The notes under the pieces: generated by a model
Told to the model about the DNA's origin: nothing
Seen by the model: only the letters and a program-made list of their open reading frames with translations
Database searches by the model: none
Shown: positions 24,011-35,349 of the stretch, one piece after another
How positions within the stretch are numbered: the stretch's first letter is position 1
Layout of the letters: each line of letters starts with the position of its first letter
Position numbers and translations under genes: made by a program
Assembly (NCBI GenBank): GCA_964017125.1
Contig: OZ024914.1
Coordinates: 23,746,702 to 23,810,701, forward strand
DNA length: 64,000 bases
Source of the DNA: Flabesymbios commensalis
Taxonomy: Eukaryota > Annelida > Polychaeta > Terebellida > Flabelligeridae
Direction of reading: 5' to 3'

Positions 24011-24550
24011 AGCCGACACAATCAGGCTAAAATCATCAAAAAATCAATAATTGTATTTTGGCTTCTTAATATAGGCCTACTTCCTTAATATGTGAACATG
24101 ACCATAGACTAGAATTGCGGAAGTCTTTTAAATTTTGGGTTGCTGTGGCAACGTAGCAAGTGTGCGAAAAGCCCCGTTTATCAGTTTTTCCTGTATTTCT
24201 TAATTTAGACATGCATGTCTGAAATTAAATTGCGTATTTATTTCTCGCTTAACTGATAAATGCGCAACACAAAATTTAAAAAACATACGCAATACTAGTC
24301 TTTGGACATGTTCACATATTCTGGCCATATACACCTTTCCCAATAGCAACACGCCACACACTACAGTGACTAAAAACTGAACTATTTAGTTGGGAGTCCT
24401 GTCACACTTCTATTACAACACGCCACACAGTGATTAAAACTGAACTATTTAGTTGGGAGTCCTGCTTAGGCGCAAAATCGTGCAAACAGTGTATTAAGAA
24501 GCCAAAATAAAATTAAAGATTTTTTATGATTTTAGCCTGATTGTGTCGCT
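24011..24550. mobile_element. MITE family T1 with TTAA target duplication, 540 bp
   Basis: Starts AGCCGACACAATCAGGCTAA and ends with the inverse, ..GCCTGATTGTGTCGCT. It is flanked on both sides by TTAA (24007-24010 and 24551-24554). The inverted ends extend about 45 bp, through ATCATCAAAAAATC. TTAA duplication is typical of piggyBac and Kolobok groups. Fragments of the same family are at 33735-33968 and 40455-40665. It lies inside satellite B, so it is younger than the array. Confidence 0.8.
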
Positions 24551-24554
24551 TTAA

Positions 24555-24770
24555 CTGTCTGGAGGCTGCAGTATCAAGTGTTTTAACCATCTGTTGTCTA
24601 TAGTATCACGTGTCTCAAACCTCTGTGAAGTAGAGAATCATATTTTTCTTATATTAACCTGCTGATGCCTAGAATCATATGTCTCATATAATAATCTTCT
24701 GGTGGTTAGAGTATGAAATTGCTCCCATATTAACCATGTTAACCATCTGGTGCCACACATGTGTATGATA
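24555..24770 (+). repeat. Satellite B, short continuation after the MITE
   Basis: Contains TTAACCATCTGTTGTCTATAG, TTAACCTGCTGATGCCTAGA and related units, more decayed than the left part. Confidence 0.6.
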
Positions 24771-24989
24771 TATTTTCTTCTGTAGCTAGACCCAGCAAAT
24801 GCTACAAATTAAAAGATATTTTAGACAGATGAATTTTCAAAGCAGATATTTATGAAACTTAGGCCGAACGTTATCTAGGCTAGAAAATTTAGGTGGATAA
24901 ATGGGAGTTAGAGAGAAAATTAGCAAAATACTTTGATAGTAATCTAAGTTTTAAAGATCATTGTTTTATTACGGTGTTAATATTGCACA

Positions 24990-26185
24990 CTCAAAAAATC
25001 TTATCTCTCAGGAGGGATGAGAGACTGGTTGCACACTGGTAAGCTTCATCTCAGGGAGAAGTAGGGGCTGTAGGTGGGGCTGGTTGCAGATTGGGTGAAC
25101 TTCATCTCTCAGGCAGAGTCAGGGATGAGGGGCCCACTGTACACTAGGTAAACCTCAGCACTCTACGCTAGGAATAGTGAGTCTTATATCTCGGAAGGGA
25201 TGAGGGGCCCACTGTACAGAAGGTAAATCTCATCTCCCAAGGGGGGGGGGAGGGATTCATTGTACACTGGCTAAACATAATCCTTAAAAGGGACTGGTTG
25301 CACACTGGTAAACTTCATCTCTCAGAGATGAGGGGCCAACTGCACACTTTGTAAACATCATATCTGAGGCAGTGTCAGGGATGAGGGGCCCACTGTACAC
25401 TAGGTAGGCCTAAACCTCAACACTCTACGCTAGGAATGGTAAGCCTTATATCTCGGAAGGGATGAGGGGCCCACTGCACAGAAGGTAAATCTTATCTCCC
25501 AGGGGGGGGGGGGGGGAGGGATTCATTGTACACTGGCTAAACATAATCCTTAAAAGGGACTGGTTGCACACTGGTAAACTTCATCTCTCAGAGATGAGGG
25601 GCCAACTGCACACTTTGTAAACATCATATCTGAGGCAGTGTCAGGGATGAGGGGCCCACTGTACACTAGGTAGGCCTAAACCTCAACACTCTACGCTAGG
25701 AATGGTAAGCCTTATATCTCGGAAGGGATGAGGGGCCCACTGCACAGAAGGTAAATCTTATCTCCCAGGGGGGGGGGGGGGGCGGAGGGGGAGGGACTCA
25801 TTGTACACTGGCTAAACCTAATCCTTAAAAGGGACTAAAAAAAGGTTAGACTGGTTGCACACTGGTAAACTTCATCTCTCAGTGATGAGGGGCCAACTGC
25901 ACACTTTGTAAACATCATCTCTGAGGCAGTGTCAGGGATGAGGGGCCGACTGCACACTATGTAAACCTCATATATTAGGAGGGGTGAGGGGCCCATTTCA
26001 CACTGGCTAAACCTCATCATTATCCATCGTAATTAGGATGGATGAGAAGCTGGTTGCACACTGAGTAAACCTCATATTTTAGGCTTAGTTTGGGACGAGG
26101 GGCCCACTGCACACTGGGTAAACCTCATCTCTCAGGGATGAAAAGACGGGGCTTGTTACACACTGAATATGTTCATTTCGAATTA
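24990..26185 (-). repeat. Satellite A array, inverted orientation, with higher-order units
   Basis: Units of the type GATGAGGGGCCCACTGCACAC followed by GGTAAACCTCATCTC are the reverse of 22385-22735. A longer block with CACTCTACGCTAGGAATGGT, a poly-G run and TGTACACTGGCTAAAC recurs with offsets of about 262-266 bp (near 25159, 25421, 25687). The poly-G runs differ in length between copies. Confidence 0.75.
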
Positions 26186-26534
26186 AATACTTCTACACTA
26201 AGGGCCGTATGCCCGAGGCTAGTTTAGCTACACGACGTTTAGGCTTAACACAGTGTTAAGTAAAACAGTGTTTTAAAAATAATTAGCCCGTATGCCAAAA
26301 CAAGGTTAGCATCGTGTTAATAAACCATAAGGTTAAATCCTAAACCAGTGTTGTAACGCCATGAAGTATACAATGTATGTACACTTACAGTGATTCCCCT
26401 CAGCGCCGACAATGGGCACGTCCAATAAACACGATACATTCCACCAATGCTGCTTTATTGTTCCTGCCAGCGTCGAAGACCACGGCACAACATTAATTCA
26501 TCAACGGCGCAAAGTGTCGTGTTTCCTGGGAGCA

Positions 26535-26940
26535 ATGTATGAGGAAGGGCGTACAATAGGACTGTTGCTTGGGGATTCCGGGTATCCATGCTTGCTGTAC
26601 CTCACGCCAACAACAGATAATGAACGGCATTACAATCGGTCTCATATAATAGCCCAAAACATTATAGAGAGATTGTTTGGCGTTTTAAAACAATTTTTAA
26701 GACGATTTGCATGTTTGCACTTTGGCCTCCGCACTAAATTAAGCACCAGATTGATTAGAATAATTGTGGCTTGCTGTGTTTTGCACAACATAGCAAGAAG
26801 ACACAGGGAAATTCATACTCGTTGTTGAGTTGGATGATGACCATTACATTGATGATGACATCATTGATTCTAATATGCTGTCATCCGTCAACCCACAAGG
26901 CAATTTTGTGAGGCCAACAGATTATTGGTCCAACAGATTA
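26535..26940 (+). pseudogene. Harbinger (HARBI1-like) transposase, C-terminal fragment
   Basis: The open stretch ending at 26828 contains LLGDSGYPCLLYL and NIIERLFGVLKQFLRRF followed by IIVACCVLHNIAR. These are the second acidic motif (GDSGY) and the third (ERLFGVLK) of the DDE nuclease of HARBI1-like transposases, plus the usual helix before the C-terminus. The first acidic motif and the N-terminal half are missing. Past 26828 another frame continues protein-like text (VELDDDHYIDDDIIDSNM), so a frameshift near the end is likely. The open frame starts upstream at 26412 inside the terminal repeat, but that part is not transposase. The Myb-like partner gene of Harbinger elements is not seen. 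Confidence 0.75.
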
Positions 26941-27084
26941 TGTGAGTAGGCCCTACATAAGATACATTCATGATAATAATATTAAAATCAATACTGCGCA
27001 ATAAAATTTGAGAGAATAAATGATGAATTAATATTTACTTTTGTTGACGCACAGTAACATCTGAGATAATAAATAATGTATTAA

Positions 27085-27447
27085 CCCTTTCAGCACGGGG
27101 ACCGTCTGTAGACGTCTGAATCTAACCAGAAATGCATAATGCATTTCTGATCTAACGTATATAAGCGTCTGACGTCTAAAGGCGGTCCCTGCGCGGAAAG
27201 AATTAAAAATGAAGCAAATAAAGCAGAAAAAGCTAATAAAAATATTTTTGATTATTTAAAATTGAAAAAATGATTAATGTCTTTGTTACATCGCTCTGCT
27301 TCATTTGGGTAGGCTACCTATGTTATGGATGTAGGGCAGTTATAATTTGTTTAAGTTCTTTTAGCGCGTGACCCGTCTATATACGTCTGAATTTCACGTT
27401 AGAATCAGGCGTCTTAACGTCAACAGACGGTCCCCGTGCTGAAAGGG
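27085..27447. mobile_element. MITE family T2, CCCTTTCAGC ends, about 363 bp
   Basis: Starts CCCTTTCAGCACGGGGACCG and ends CGGTCCCCGTGCTGAAAGGG, a perfect inverted pair of about 20 bp. It is flanked by TTAA on the left (27081-27084) and TTGA on the right. The interior holds further palindromic AGACGTCT-like words. Ends starting CCC with a TTAA target fit the piggyBac group. Relatives are at about 29048-29779 and 36304-36357. Confidence 0.65.
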
Positions 27448-27449
27448 TT

Positions 27450-27790
27450 GATACATTTTTGTATTATCTCAGATGTTATTGTGCGTCATAAAAACTATAT
27501 ATTAAGTCATCATTTATTATCTCATATTTTATACGAAATTAATTTTAGCGTTGTAAAGGTTAATATTGCATTGTCATATGTATGTACAATAAAATCTGAG
27601 ATAAGAACATATTTCATTAATTCGATTGGTATATTAGTATTTAATTATAGCGATAGGCATGCATAGATGTGTGTATAATTTTGTTTGGTACATCACTGAT
27701 TTGAAAATAAAGAAGTTGATACCTGCAATGTCCTAAAAAGTATTTTGATTTGCATTTCCATCAAATATAACAAAAATATGTTATAATGAT
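27450..27790 (+). repeat. Left inner arm of the 26.2-30.4 kb palindrome
   Basis: Reads GTATTATCTCAGATGTTATTG, later GGCATGCATAGATGTGTGTA and AAATAAAGAAGTTGATACCTG. The same words appear reversed at 28700-29045. Confidence 0.65.
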
Positions 27791-27984
27791 GATATTTTGT
27801 TAAGTTTAAAATTCCGTTGAAAACTCAATATATTCGGGCATATCCCAAATATAAATATTAATGTAACATGAGGTCATTCTGCTCTCCGTATGCCCGAAGC
27901 TAGGTTAGTGTGAGTTTAGCTATAACAGTGTTGTAACCTTCAGTTTAACGCTAACCGGTATGCCAGAAGCTGGTTTTGGCTTAA

Positions 27985-28538
27985 AGGGACCCCTTGGGAT
28001 GAGACATTTTCAATGTTGCAAATTTTGAAAATTGTATTTATATGAAGCTATATAGCCTACTGATCTTAACTAAAAATACAAAAAAGTCAAAAAACAAATT
28101 TTAAAGCACCGAAATGAAGTGAAATACATGTAGTTATATTTCCAGGTCGTATATTGCCATGTAAACAAATCAAGTCAGCAATATACCGCACTTTACAGCA
28201 CATATTCCCACGTTTTGGACGGCAAAATGAGAGCAATCGCCGCTAATTGGTATCTTATAGTCAGGATATAGGGGGATACACCTGCAGCACTAATTGTCTG
28301 CCCAACGCTGGGCCGACAGCATCACCATGTGGTCCAATGCTGTAGGAACATTTAACCGTCCTTTAGCAAGTGTTTAGGTATACAAAAAGTTTGTTTGGGT
28401 TTTAAGGGGATTCATACAAATGTTGATAATTTTTTTTTAAATCTAAAAGCTCTGAAAAAAATAAAATCATGATCCGGGGGATACACTGCTTCATTACAAA
28501 ACTAAAAACGAAAATTGATGTCATCCCAAGGAGCTGCT
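27985..28538. mobile_element. MITE family T3 with TTAA target duplication, 554 bp
   Basis: Starts AGGGACCCCTTGGGATGAGA and ends TGTCATCCCAAGGAGCTGCT, imperfect inverted ends, with TTAA on both sides (27981-27984 and 28539-28542). It has interrupted an inner copy of the Harbinger-type end (CCGTATGCCCGAAGCTAGG near 27887 on one side, AACCGGTGTGTTATG near 28553 on the other). A second copy, reversed, is at 39705-40207. The interior carries a copy of the short palindromic repeat (CCCAACGCTGGGCCGACAGC). Confidence 0.75.
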
Positions 28539-28699
28539 TTAACACGATGATAAACCGGTGTGTTATGTTGCCATGTTAGCATTAGGTTAAGGAAGTTGAT
28601 GGCAATAGAAATTTGCAATCGAATCATAAAAATAACTGAATTATCATAATTATCCATGGAATACTAATAGACGACACTCATAATTGTGTGGAGTCATTG

Positions 28700-29045
28700 G
28701 AAAAAATCAACATTATCAAATATTTTTTTTATATTTGATGGAAAAGCAAATCATTTTTTTTTATAGATATTGCAGGTATCAACTTCTTTATTTTCAAATC
28801 AGTGATTTACCAAACAAAATTATACACACATCTATGCATGCCTATCGCAATCAAGTTCTAATATACCAATCGAATTAATTAAATACTTGCTTATCTGAGA
28901 TTTTACTGTGGATACATATAACAATGAAATATTAACCTTTACAACGCTGAAATAAATTTCGTATAAACTATGAGATAATAAATGATGAATTAATATATAC
29001 TTTTTTTGACGCACAATAACATCTGAGATAATACAAAAAGCATTA
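28700..29045 (-). repeat. Right inner arm of the 26.2-30.4 kb palindrome
   Basis: Reverse complement of 27450-27790, including CAGGTATCAACTTCTTTATT and TACACACATCTATGCATGCC. The two arms differ at scattered bases. Confidence 0.65.
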
Positions 29046-30478
29046 ATCCTTTCAGCACGAGGATCCACAGACGTCAAATTCAGATGTCTGAAGGCAGTCC
29101 CCGCGTTAAAAGAATTAAAAAAAAAATTATAATGGCAGTAGACCCATAGCATAGGTACTCAAGTGAAGCAGAACGAGTTAACCAAGATATTAATGATTTG
29201 TTTCAATTTGAAATCATCAAAAATGTCTTCATTAGCTCTTTTTACTTCATTTGAGTTGTCCCTACCTATGGCTGACGTCTATGTACGTTAGATTCGGACG
29301 GTTAATGCATTTTGTAATATCTCAGATCTCGTTGTGCGTCATAAAAAGTATATATTAAATCATCATCATTTTCTTAGATTTTATTGCGCAGTATTGATTT
29401 TAGTATTATTGATATTATGAATGTATTTTATTTACTCAAATAAACTGTTGGACTAGAAGAAACATTTGCATGTTAAGAAGTAAAGGTTAAATTGTCTTTG
29501 CTGATTAAATGTTCCCCTATCTCGCATGAGTATCTCAATTAAATATTAATAAATCAATGAAATTAATTAAATGTTTATTGTACATACATGCTGCAATGAC
29601 ATATTAACCCTAACAAAGCTGAAATATTTTTGTATGGAGACCAAAGTTTTTTTTTCAATTTGAAATCATCATAAATGTATTTATGAACTCTTTCTATTTC
29701 ATTTGAGTACTTATTTTATGGTTCTATGGCAATTATATTTGACATATATATCTACAGACGGCCCCCGCGCTGAAAGGGTCAATACATCATTTATCATCTC
29801 AGATGTTACCGTCATCAAAAGTAAATAATAATGCATCATTAATCTCTCAAATTTTATTGTGCGGCATTATTAATGAAAAATATAACAATGCGTCTAATTA
29901 ATTCTACTCTGATTTAAATTTGATATGTTCTATTTGCTGATTTTATCAAGCGAAGTGATTTTCATTCATCTTAAGGCATGTAAGTTGGAAATTGCGATTT
30001 ATCACGGTGAACGAGAAGAAACATTTGAATATTAAAAAGTAAAGGTTAAATTGTCTTTGCTGATCTTCACAAACGGGACAACCCGACAAACACGACACCT
30101 TGTGCCGATGATGAATTAATGCTGGGCCGTCGTCTTCGACGCTGGCAGGAACAATATAGAAGTATTGGTGGAACGTATCGTGTTTGTCGGACGTGCCCAT
30201 TGTCGGCGCTGACGGGGAATCACTGCAAGTGTACACAAATTGTATGCTTCACGGCGTTACACCACTCGTTTAGGATTTAACCTTATGGTTTATTAATACA
30301 ATGCTAACCTGGCTTTGGACATACGGGTTAATTTTTTTAAAACAATGTTTTACTTGACACCGTGTTAAGCCTAAACTTAGTGTTAGCTAAACTAGCTTCG
30401 AGGATACGGCCCATAGTGTCTCGTATGTACAGTCATCATTGAAACAGTCACCACCAACCCAAACACCCCACACCCACT

Positions 30479-30515
30479 CCATCCACCCCCCCTCCCCCCC
30501 CCCCCCACTCCGCCA
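30479..30515. repeat. Poly-C-rich tract
   Basis: A C-rich run interrupted by few other bases, in an AT-rich setting. Confidence 0.7.
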
Positions 30516-30577
30516 CCCCATACCGCACAGCACCTCTATGAACAGAAAAGCGGTCCGCAATTCTCATCTAGTTTATA

Positions 30578-30757
30578 GGTTTTGTGCAGTTTTGTAAATG
30601 ATGGGTTACCTACGTTTGCCAAGTGCCAATAAAATATAAAACGCTATATTTTAATTATACACATCTGAATTGGTTTTGTGCAGTTTTGTAAATGATGGGT
30701 TACCTACGTTTGCCAAGTGCCAATAAAATATAAAATTATAATTATACACATCTGAAT
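30578..30757 (+). repeat. Tandem duplication, 94-bp unit, two copies
   Basis: GGTTTTGTGCAGTTTTGTAA starts at 30578 and again at 30672. Both copies continue through CCTACGTTTGCCAAGTGCC and end ATTATACACATCTGAAT. They are almost identical except for a small internal length difference, so the duplication is recent. Confidence 0.85.
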
Positions 30758-32537
30758 AGATACTATCTCCATGCACATAGTTATCGTCCAATTAGGGCAT
30801 TTAGCACTTATTCATTTACCGTTATTCATTTACCATTTAAGCGCTAACCATGACCATGAATTGTTTTTAGATTACGGTTATAATTAGATTATATTTGTGG
30901 CAAGTGATATTAAGGTTGTAGTCCCAACAAACAGAATAGGTTCGGCTCATGTTTTTAATGCTAGCTTACAATCTGCGACGCTGGCCCAGCATCAAACCAA
31001 CATTAGATCAGCGCCCCATGTTTGTGCCACGACTTGCCTGTAGGAAAGGTCAGGCTGCCTCTTCGACGATTGAACCCTCTATGTGTCGATGACAACTATA
31101 TTATTTTTAACATTTTATTAATATTTCAACAGTAGGCATACATTTTCAAGGTGAATTTTGGCTTCAATCCACAGAAAGATTTAAACATGACTATTTGACA
31201 AATCTGTAAAAAAACAGAAATACAAATGTTCTCTCATGTGAAGCTGTGTATCGCGTCAGGAAGACACAGCTAAAGTGAAAGAAACTTTCTCACTTAAATC
31301 ACTTAATGGGTTAAATAAGATGACGTGCCAGGTAATTATAATGTACGGAACACTGACTTTCTGCTGCACTATGGCCCCGTTGATCATCTCCCATCACATA
31401 TTTGTAAATGTCTGACGTCAAAGAAGACGACAATGCCATAATAGGCCTAATATAAATCACATTGACACATCAGACATGCCGGTATGTGTTTGAATATACA
31501 GCACAAACAACACCTCCGAGGTGATTGTTTCACAGTTATTGGGAAGTGGCTCTAGGCCTTATGTAGGATATACACATTTTTTAAAAGCTATTCATCCCTG
31601 AGTTTCCCTGCTATTCTGTAAATATCAAATTGTTTCTGAACTCATACAACGGACAAGCCCAAAATGCAAAACAAAATTACCCTCATTTACAGTCTAATGG
31701 GAGAGAAAGCTGCGTCCTAACATATATTTAGGTAATGGAAACGATAATGATTTTATTGCTTCATACTTCGACAGCATAAACCATATTGTAGCACGTGTTG
31801 TCATGACAACGTGTATGTTACAGGCTAAATCAACTTTAAATCACCTCTAATGCATGAAATATTATAAAACGATCACAATATTAATCCTGTTTAATATGAG
31901 AAAAAACTTCTGTAGGTGACAAAGACCACAGTATTTGGCCATGTTTTATAGTTACGTGTATATTTCAACAAGCATGGACCCTGAATTATGTGCGTGTCCA
32001 ATATGTATGTAATCTCACCATGGCTTTCGTGGAAACGTGATTGTTAGTGTCTAAGCTATTTTAGATCAGATATGTAGGTGAAAAAGTAGGTCAAATGTCA
32101 TGACCTCCAAAAGGCACATATACATTCCATAGTGATGAGTGTGCAATATGAAATAAATCCCCATTGGTTTCCTCTGAAAACCTAAAATATACTCGTTTTT
32201 ATTTCACATAGCCAATTGCCATAGATATGCTCTTCCCAATATAAGAAATATTTTTTATTGAAAACGACTCTATTGTATAAAAAAATGTTATTTCTTATAG
32301 TGTAAGAGCGAAATCAATTCACGTTTCAGTTGCATTACCATATTTAACAGAAAGAGTTATTCAAGACATAAACATAAACTTAAACATACAGACCACTCAC
32401 CAATGTGTGTTCAATCTGCATCAGTCAATACCTGAGCGAACTTAAGCATAGAACGTAAACATACAGGCCATAATGTGGGCTCAGGCTGCCTCAACCAACC
32501 CATTGATCCATCCATTCATTAATCCATGAATGGATAG
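30758..32537. other. Noncoding stretch, no gene seen
   Basis: A copy of the short palindromic repeat (CTGCGACGCTGGCCCAGC) lies near 30973-31020. AT-rich sequence follows without protein-like frames. A weak duplication with AAACATACAG words lies at 32370-32480. Confidence 0.45.
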
Positions 32538-32544
32538 ATCAATG

Positions 32545-32626
<82 letters not shown>

Positions 32627-32800
32627 TATTGATTTATTGATTGTTTGTTGGATGGATGGATGGATGAACGAATGAATGGATGGATGGATGGATGGATGGA
32701 TGGATGGATGGATGGATGGATGGATGGATGAATGAAAGATGAATGAATGGATGGATAAATGGATAAATGAATGCATGAATGGATGGATGGATGCTGAGTA
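32538..32800. repeat. TTGA and GGAT/GAAT microsatellites
   Basis: About 25 repeats of TTGA are followed by runs of GGAT and then mixed ATGA/GGAT units. Long open frames across it (Ile/His/Pro/Ser repeats) are artefacts of the 4-bp period. Confidence 0.95.
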
Positions 32801-33039
32801 GTATTAGCTCCTGAAAAAAAAAACATGCTTAATTCTGATTTTAGCAATGTTTCATGATCAGATACAATAGCTGGTGAATAAATAGATAGATACATGCACA
32901 GATAATTATGGGTTCTGGCTTCGTAATGGTCATAAGACATAAACAAGTGAAGGCAGTTTTCAGATGAGGTGCGTTTGAACACCGGGCCGACGTCTCGTGC
33001 CTGCCTGGCGTGAATCTGATACAAAGCAAACAGAGATAT

Positions 33040-33240
33040 AAGACCTCCCGGTTCAATGCTGGTCCACCGTCTAAGACAATGGACCAGCATCGAACCAGCA
33101 AGGTATACCGGAGACTAGCTGGCTTTGGCTAAAGAAGAAAACACGAGACGCCGGTCAATCCCTGTTCCGCCGTTGAACTAATACTGGCCCGACGGCCAAA
33201 CAAGCCTCGACCAACGTCTCGGAAACACGATGCATCGAAT
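33040..33240. repeat. Two copies of the short palindromic repeat
   Basis: Copy one (about 33050-33105) reads CAATGCTGGTCCACCGTC ... GGACCAGCATCGAACCAGC. Copy two (about 33137-33220) opens AAAACACGAGACG and closes CCAACGTCTCGG, with ACTGGCCCGACGGCC inside. Confidence 0.5.
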
Positions 33241-33352
33241 ATATATTTCAAATATAACATATTATAATTTTACGTTGATACGTTATGCTGTTGCTATTGT
33301 GGTATTCTTAGTTTATTCAACCCTCTGAGGTGTCCATATCACCAGAAAGATG

Positions 33353-33535
33353 AAAGAATGAATGAATGAATGAATGAATTAATAAATGAATGAATGAATG
33401 AATGAATGAAGGAATGAATGAATGAAAGAATGAATAAATGAATGAATATATAAAGCAATGAATGAAGAAATGAATGAGTAGGAATATGAATGAGTGAATG
33501 AATGACTCAATGAATGAATAAATAAATGAACTATA
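33353..33535. repeat. GAAT/AATG microsatellite
   Basis: About 40 imperfect 4-bp units of GAAT with AAAT and GAGT variants. Open frames here are repeat artefacts. Confidence 0.95.
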
Positions 33536-33734
33536 TAGTAAATAATGAAATGATCGAGGTTCGAGATCACCGAAAGTCATTTTAATTTCGGACGGTGTGC
33601 GGTGAATTCAGACGCCGCGGTGATTTCGGTCGGTGATTACGGACGGTGTGCGTTGAATTCGGACGCCCAACATAGTATTCTTATATGCGCACACTTATAT
33701 TATACGTTTTGTAGCACTCTGCCCATTTCAAATC

Positions 33735-33968
33735 ACTAGTTCGTCTGCGAAACGCAGTGACTAGAACTGAAAAAGTTTTTAATTTTTGTGCTGCGCATTC
33801 ACCAGTTAGGCTAGATATAGAGACGAATTCCTGATTTCTAATTATTGACAACCATATCAAAAATAAAAATTACAAGAATTTGGTATCTATATCTAGCCTA
33901 ACTGTTAAGTGGTCATATTAATAAGCTAAAATAAAATAACCGATTTTTTAATGATTTTAGACATTTAA
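33735..33968. mobile_element. Fragment of MITE family T1
   Basis: Shares GTGCTGCGCATTCACCAGTT with the 40.5-kb copy and ends AACCGATTTTTTAATGATTT-TAGACA followed by TTAA, like the right end of 24011-24550. The left end is missing. Confidence 0.5.
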
Positions 33969-34074
33969 CCGCCAAATATACAATAATATTTTCTAGGTTA
34001 ATAGGTTGACAAAAGAGCAATGCCTACAACGTACACAGATATCTGGGCACAGAGCGGGACGGATACCCAGCACC

Positions 34075-34212
34075 CCCAACCAATGTTAGCTTCATGTTGG
34101 AGCAGCGTCTTAACATGGGATGTCGGGAACCAATGTTTGTGTAATGCTGTGCCAGCGTCGCAGATAGAGGACCAGTAATACCCCAGCATTGGGTCAACGT
34201 CTCGCGTTAGCT
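34075..34212. repeat. Copies of the short palindromic repeat
   Basis: Contains GCTGTGCCAGCGTCGCAGAT, GGACCAGTAATACCCCAGC and the closing end GGTCAACGTCTCGCGTTAGC. A more decayed copy precedes it at about 34075-34130. Confidence 0.5.
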
Positions 34213-34342
34213 GGAAGTGACCTGATGTCAGTCAGTTGTATGGCGTAAGATGACGATGAAGAATTAAAGGTATAGTAAACTGTCGAGATTCGCGGGACAA
34301 GGGTCCCCCAGAATGCAATAGTGCCCGTTGGTGGGCCCAGGC

Positions 34343-34486
34343 CAGAGGTGGGCAAGTGGTCGCCATATCGCCACATGTGGCGATAGAAGCAAAATATCTC
34401 TAATGTAAATATCAAAAAATGACCATTCAGAGCACCTAAAAGTGGCAATTTGTGGCGACAGGATTCCTTTCACCTGCCCACCCCTG
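34343..34486. mobile_element. hAT-like MITE, 144 bp
   Basis: Starts CAGAGGTGGGCAAGTGG and ends CACCTGCCCACCCCTG, the common terminal form of hAT-type MITEs. The interior includes the palindrome CGCCACATGTGGCG. An 8-bp target duplication could not be aligned cleanly (CAGGCC is on both sides but shifted). Confidence 0.6.
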
Positions 34487-34734
34487 CAGGCCCTATTCCA
34501 TAATAATGCTAAATATGCGTTTCATATCCAAAGCCTCATTAAGAGCAAGTTCACAAATCACAGCAACTTAATATATACTTAAGCGACATATATGAGTTAA
34601 TAATTCAAAGCCATTAGCCCTGGCCCCTACTTGGTCGCTGGGTTGCAAACAAACTGACTGTATTACTGCGGGGATGTCGAAACTGGTTGACCCCGAGCTT
34701 ATATATTGACACCCAGTGAACACAAAACATTTGT

Positions 34735-35035
34735 ATGACTTTATACAATGTTGGACCAACGTCGAAGACGTTGGGCCGACGTTGTACAAAAGCAGTTTTT
34801 CTCCAGTTTAAAGATTCATACAACTGCGAAATGGGCATGCGTGGGACGGTCAGGTGAAGGCATACATTAGCTTATAGAGTACACTTTGACTATATTAATA
34901 TCAGCAACTGAACTAATTAAAAGATACTACTCCAATGAGAAATTGATCCAAAGTTGTTTTAATGTTAGACCAACGTCTGCGACGTTGACCGACATTAAAC
35001 CAACATTTGGTGAGTGTGCCGTGTTGGCTGGGAAA
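34735..35035. repeat. Two copies of the short palindromic repeat
   Basis: Copy one (about 34745-34795): AATGTTGGACCAACGTCG, AAGACG, TTGGGCCGACGTTGT, nearly palindromic. Copy two (about 34955-35035): TTAATGTTAGACCAACGTC, TGCGACGTTGACCGACATTAA, then GTGCCGTGTTGGCTGGG. A further copy is at 35350-35470. Confidence 0.55.
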
Positions 35036-35349
35036 GCTCTCACTGTTAATATGCGGTGAGTCAACTGTTTCTAGACCCCCATGGCAACACAACTGTTTGT
35101 GTCTCAACACTAAGCCCACATAAGAGAATTGGTGAATTATTTCCTCATAGATGTCGCTCAAGTATATAGAGTTTATATTCTGGGGACACCCTATTTTGAC
35201 AGTTGACTATACCTTTAAGAAAACTTCAGAATGCCGTTTAAACCAGCTGGTTTTTACAGTTTGATCGACGTTCATGCACACAAATGATGGTTACCCACAT
35301 CCAAAATGCATACAATTTGTGTATACCGCATACACAATTTAATACTCTG

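Larger units (their letters stand above)
26201..30413. mobile_element. 4.2-kb Harbinger-type foldback element with nested MITEs
   Basis: The ends are long inverted repeats of about 330 bp. The left starts GGGCCGTATGCCCGAGGCTA. The right ends with the inverse TAGCTTCGAGGATACGGCCC, and matching continues through CAGTGATTCCCC and CGCCGACAATGGGCACGTCC on both sides. Inner arms at 27450-27790 and 28700-29045 are also inverted copies. A Harbinger transposase fragment lies next to the left end. Two TTAA-flanked MITEs are nested inside. No clear 3-bp target duplication can be fixed. It is a composite, decayed, largely palindromic block. Confidence 0.65.

Noticed and set aside
22037-26185. Regular repeats considered as a CRISPR array
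   Set aside because: Animal DNA, no constant spacer/repeat alternation and no cas genes; these are satellites and palindromes.
32519-33580. Ile/His/Pro/Ser and Phe/Ile/His-rich open frames
   Set aside because: Produced by 4-bp microsatellites (TTGA, GGAT, GAAT); no independent protein signal.
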